Shown: piece after piece, positions 15,989 through 18,254 of the stretch
How positions within the stretch are numbered: position 1 is the first letter of the stretch
Layout of the letters: every line of letters starts with the position of its first letter
Source of the DNA: an uncultured Beijerinckiaceae bacterium
GTDB lineage: Bacteria > Pseudomonadota > Alphaproteobacteria > Rhizobiales > Beijerinckiaceae
Direction of reading: 5' to 3'
Assembly: GCA_937863205.1 (NCBI GenBank)
Contig: CALMGA010000163.1
Location: 10,581 to 28,834, forward strand
DNA length: 18,254 nt
Notes under the pieces: model-generated
Seen by the model: only the letters and a program-made list of their open reading frames with translations
The model's database searches: none
Told to the model about the DNA's origin: nothing
Translations under genes and position numbers: made by a program

Positions 15989-16407
15989 TGCGGTCTCTTT
16001 CGGTGGTGCACGGCGCAAGCGGTCAAGCTGTCCGGGATGGTCAGGGTCGGCGGCAGGTCCCCGCCGATGGCGAGCAGTTCGGGCAGGAACTGGGTGTGCG
16101 GACCGGGTGGCGAGACTCCGCCGGGCGGCGGAATCGGCGTGAACACCTCGATGCGTCCGATCGGGTTGCGCACGACCCGGGTCGGAGACACGCGCGCGAG
16201 GTCGGCGCCGACCGCGCCGAGCGGGGCCGGCCATTCCAGCCCCTCGCAGCCGCGCAGCCTTGCCGCGAGGCCATCGTCGCCGGTGCGAATGCCGAAGCGG
16301 CCGGCGAAGCGACCCAGGCCGAAATCGAAGAAGCTCTCACCGCGATCGTCCGGCTCGATCGCGTCGCAGTCCGGTCCCAACGACACCAGCCCGAGAACTG
16401 CCTCCAT
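15985..16407 (-). CDS. C-terminal half of a conserved alphaproteobacterial domain (DUF6925-like)
   Basis: A 140-residue frame with strong family-like blocks: GLVSLGPDCDAIEPDDRGESFFDFGLG (6-32), RNPIGRIEVFTPIPPPGGVSPPGPHT (80-105) and FLPELL. I associate these with a domain named, I believe, DUF6925; that name is from memory. The N-terminal half of such a domain (TWTCGIHGAVAEF...) is in the upstream DUF1289 frame. The ATG at 16407 has no ribosome binding site and lies 71 bases inside the upstream gene, so it is probably the 3' part of one frameshifted gene and not an independent start. From the first codon its third positions are GC-rich (24 of the first 30), as in a true coding frame. It ends ATGA-overlapped with the next gene. 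Confidence 0.7.
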   Translation of the reverse strand: MEAVLGLVSLGPDCDAIEPDDRGESFFDFGLGRFAGRFGIRTGDDGLAARLRGCEGLEWPAPLGAVGADLARVSPTRVVRNPIGRIEVFTPIPPPGGVSPPGPHTQFLPELLAIGGDLPPTLTIPDSLTACAVHHRKRPQ

Positions 16408-16879
16408 CGGCGCCCGAGCGCGGCAACGCCAGCACGGTGATCTCCACCGCGTCCGGCGAGGTGCCGATGGCGAGGGCGCGCAGGCCACCGGACAGGCGGA
16501 AGGCGATGGCACCGCGCGGCGTCGTCGCGGTGAGAACGGCCCCCTCGGCTGCGACGCTGAGGCGATCATCCTCCGCGATGCTGAACTCTGCCACGGCGCC
16601 GTGGATGCCGCACGTCCAGGTGCCTCCGCCCGACGTCAGCGTTTCGCGGACGAAGGTGCTGAGGTCGGCCGCCGTCCAGTCGAGCCGATGCACGCCAAGG
16701 CCGAGTCGGCGGCGACGGTCCGGCAGTTCGGCCCAAACCTGCTCCAGCCGTTCGGGCGAATAGCGGCCCCAGCCGAAGATCTCCTCTCCGGTGCGGGCGC
16801 ATCCGGCGCAGAAGCCGGTGGCCTCATCCAGGCGGCAGATGCCGATACAGGGGCTGGTGCTGGGCACGTCGTTGTCCAT
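16337..16879 (-). CDS. DUF1289 domain protein, probably fused and frameshifted
   Basis: A 180-residue frame. Residues 9-54 are a DUF1289 domain with Cys11, Cys15, Cys24 and Cys27 (CIGIC...FCAGC), a likely metal-binding knuckle, followed by the family's WGRYSPERLEQVWAELPDR. Residues 83-154 (GGGTWTCGIHGAVAEF to VLALPR) look like the first half of the domain that continues in the other frame from 16407. After residue 154 the tail (SGADGGSS...) is Gly/Arg/Ser-rich and only 13 of 26 third positions are G or C, unlike the rest; it is probably read out of frame. Removing one base near 16413-16427 would join both parts into about 297 residues. The upstream start ATG at 16879 has only a weak ribosome binding site. 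Confidence 0.82.
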   Translation of the reverse strand: MDNDVPSTSPCIGICRLDEATGFCAGCARTGEEIFGWGRYSPERLEQVWAELPDRRRRLGLGVHRLDWTAADLSTFVRETLTSGGGTWTCGIHGAVAEFSIAEDDRLSVAAEGAVLTATTPRGAIAFRLSGGLRALAIGTSPDAVEITVLALPRSGADGGSSRAGVVGTGLRRDRAGRSR

Positions 16880-17160
16880 CCGTCCGGCGTCCCCGACCGC
16901 GCAGGTCGGACCGGGCCAAGCCTGCGTGTACGGCAAGACGGGAGGTGGCGACAGCGTCGACTGCGCCGCGCGGGCGCGACCGATCAAGCGATGTCGCCGG
17001 ATCGCAGCCACGATCGCGTCCGATCCGTCGATCGGGGCGGCCGGACCCGGCTGCCGGATCAGCGGCGACTTCACCTCAATGACGCGCCCGTCGCGGACGG
17101 CCGGTTTGGCATCCCTCGCTGTGATCTTCCCCGGCCGGAGCAGCCCGCCCCGCGACGCCT
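16880..17160. other. Spacer between VWA and DUF1289 genes
   Basis: This 281-base stretch has no supported gene. The minus-strand frame of the DUF1289 gene stays open through it, reading partly gene-like sequence (RVIEVKSPLIRQPGPAAPID), but with no ATG and no ribosome binding site. It probably carries the promoter of the DUF1289 operon; I found no clear boxes. Confidence 0.45.
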
Positions 17161-18254
17161 TCAAACCGTTGCGCTGTCGTGGCCGGTGGTGGCGATGCCG
17201 GCCCCCGACGCCCATTCCTCCAGGTCGCGTTTGCCGATCGCCGCCGCCATCATCGCCGGGAACAGGTCCGGGGTGCAGGCGAACGAGGGCACGCCCAGCG
17301 CCGCGAGCCGCGCGGCGGTGCGCCGGTCGTAGCTCGGCGCTCCTCCGTCGCTGAGCGCCAGCAGGGCGACGAACTGCACCCCGGATTCGACGATCCGGGC
17401 GGCCCTGACCAGCAGCTGGTCCTCGGCGCCGCCCTCGATAAGGTCGCTGATGAGCACGAGGATCGTGTCCTCCGGCCGCTCGATGCGCGTCTGGCAGTAG
17501 GCCACCGCCCGGTTGATGTCGGTGCCGCCGCCAAGCTGCACCGAGAACAGCACGTCCACGGGATCGTCGAGATCGTCGGTGAGGTCGACGATGCTGGTGT
17601 CGAACACCACGAGGCGGGTCGCCACCGCCGGAAGCGAGGCCAGCACCGCGCCGAAGATGCTGCTGTAAACGACCGAAGCGGCCATCGAGCCCGATTGGTC
17701 GATGCACAGGATGATGTCCTTGAGGGAGGATCGGGTCTTGCGGCCGGCGCCGATGCGGACCTCCGGCACGATGGTCTTGTAAGCGGGCTGATAGTGCTTG
17801 AGGTTGGCGCGGATCGTCCGATCCCAGTCGATCTCGGCGTGGCGGGGGCGCCGGTTGCGGGCATGGCGATCGATGGCGCCGGTCACGGCCTGGCGCATCG
17901 GCTCCTCCAGCCGGCGCATCAGCTCGTCGACGACGCGCTTGACCACCTGCCGCGCCGTTTCCTTGGCCTTGGCGCCGAGGAGGTTGCGCATCGAAACCAG
18001 GGTGGCGACGAGGTTGACGTCGGGCACCACGACGTCGAGCATTTCCGGCTCGGCGAGAAGGCGCGCGAGGTCGAGCCGCTCGAAGGCGTCGCGCTGCATC
18101 ACCTGCACCACCGTTGTCGGAAAATAGGAGCGAACATCCTCCAGCCACCTCGGCACCGAGGGCGCGGACGGCCCAAGCCCGGCCTTGCGCGGCGCATCGT
18201 AGAGCGCTTCCAGCGTCGCATCGACGCGCACGTCGCCGCCCTTCAGTTTGCAGC
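17161..18254 (-). CDS. VWA-domain protein (N terminus beyond window)
   Basis: More than 360 residues are in the window and the frame stays open to the right edge, so the start lies outside (a GTG at 18231 is inside a continuing frame). The N-terminal helical part includes WLEDVRSYFPTTVVQVMQRDAFERL and RNRRPRHAEIDWDRTIRANLKHYQP. It is followed by a VWA domain with a complete metal-ion site: IDQSGSMA (DxSxS, bases 17681-17707), the Thr of LGGGTDINRA and the Asp of LVLISDLIEGG. This is the family that usually accompanies a MoxR AAA+ ATPase, a DUF5682 protein and a SWIM zinc-finger protein in bacterial gene clusters; those would lie upstream, to the right of the window. The C terminus ends in a short unique tail. 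Role unknown; cytosolic by absence of membrane segments. It is not the CobT cobaltochelatase subunit, whose acidic linker is missing. Confidence 0.87.
   Translation of the reverse strand, partial: CKLKGGDVRVDATLEALYDAPRKAGLGPSAPSVPRWLEDVRSYFPTTVVQVMQRDAFERLDLARLLAEPEMLDVVVPDVNLVATLVSMRNLLGAKAKETARQVVKRVVDELMRRLEEPMRQAVTGAIDRHARNRRPRHAEIDWDRTIRANLKHYQPAYKTIVPEVRIGAGRKTRSSLKDIILCIDQSGSMAASVVYSSIFGAVLASLPAVATRLVVFDTSIVDLTDDLDDPVDVLFSVQLGGGTDINRAVAYCQTRIERPEDTILVLISDLIEGGAEDQLLVRAARIVESGVQFVALLALSDGGAPSYDRRTAARLAALGVPSFACTPDLFPAMMAAAIGKRDLEEWASGAGIATTGHDSATV

Noticed and set aside
15347..17332. Plus-strand frame of 661 codons across the DUF1289 operon
   Set aside because: It crosses five minus-strand reading frames and their coupled overlaps; the composition is that of a shadow frame.
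17161..18254. VWA protein as the CobT subunit of cobaltochelatase
   Set aside because: The acidic central region and CobT N terminus are absent, and the N-terminal motifs fit the MoxR-associated VWA family.

Overview
The window looks like a chromosomal core segment of a high-GC alphaproteobacterium, most likely in or near the Hyphomicrobiales (Rhizobiales). I infer this from gene content: a suf operon led by an IscS/NifS-type cysteine desulfurase with an Irr-type iron-control palindrome upstream, a mitochondrial-type complex I accessory subunit (NDUFS4 family), DUF938 and DUF1289 proteins, and a Crp/Fnr regulator of a type common in this class. I see no insertion sequence, phage gene or CRISPR array.

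Layout. (1) Positions 1-2993, minus strand: the start of the suf Fe-S cluster operon, read as cysteine desulfurase -> sufB -> sufC, with sufC running off the left edge. A REP-like hairpin lies between sufB and sufC. (2) 2994-3427: a 434-base divergent control region holding the 17-bp palindrome, a candidate suf promoter, an 18-codon upstream ORF and, on the hydrolase side, an imperfect 15-bp tandem repeat. (3) 3428-4939, plus strand: an alpha/beta hydrolase and a Crp/Fnr-family regulator. (4) 4981-7082, minus strand: tRNA-Asp(GTC), a secreted ClpP/SppA-like protein and a TAXI-like solute-binding protein. (5) 7203-8837, plus strand: a putative GNAT-fold acyltransferase and lipB. (6) 8841-12497, minus strand: a very large AsmA/YhdP-like envelope protein, convergent with lipB (3 nt between stops) and divergent from a Bcp-type peroxiredoxin (12649-13122), which is followed by a Lys/Arg/Pro-rich single-pass membrane protein. 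(7) 14078-14702, minus strand: tRNA-Arg(TCT), the NDUFS4-like gene and tRNA-Pro(TGG). (8) 15004-18254, minus strand: a DUF938 methyltransferase-like protein, a small membrane protein, a two-piece DUF1289-led protein that looks frameshifted, and a von Willebrand factor A (VWA) protein cut by the right edge.

How the parts relate. Fe-S assembly with its iron-control site, the peroxiredoxin, lipB (lipoyl groups, whose synthesis needs the Fe-S enzyme LipA) and the complex I subunit all fit aerobic, iron-dependent metabolism, but they are separate transcription units and I do not claim one system. The least ordinary items are the Irr-like operator placed on a candidate suf promoter, the 15-bp repeat that stays in frame with the hydrolase, the DUF1289-led frameshift, and the VWA gene, whose family usually sits in a MoxR/DUF5682/SWIM cluster that would lie just beyond the right edge.
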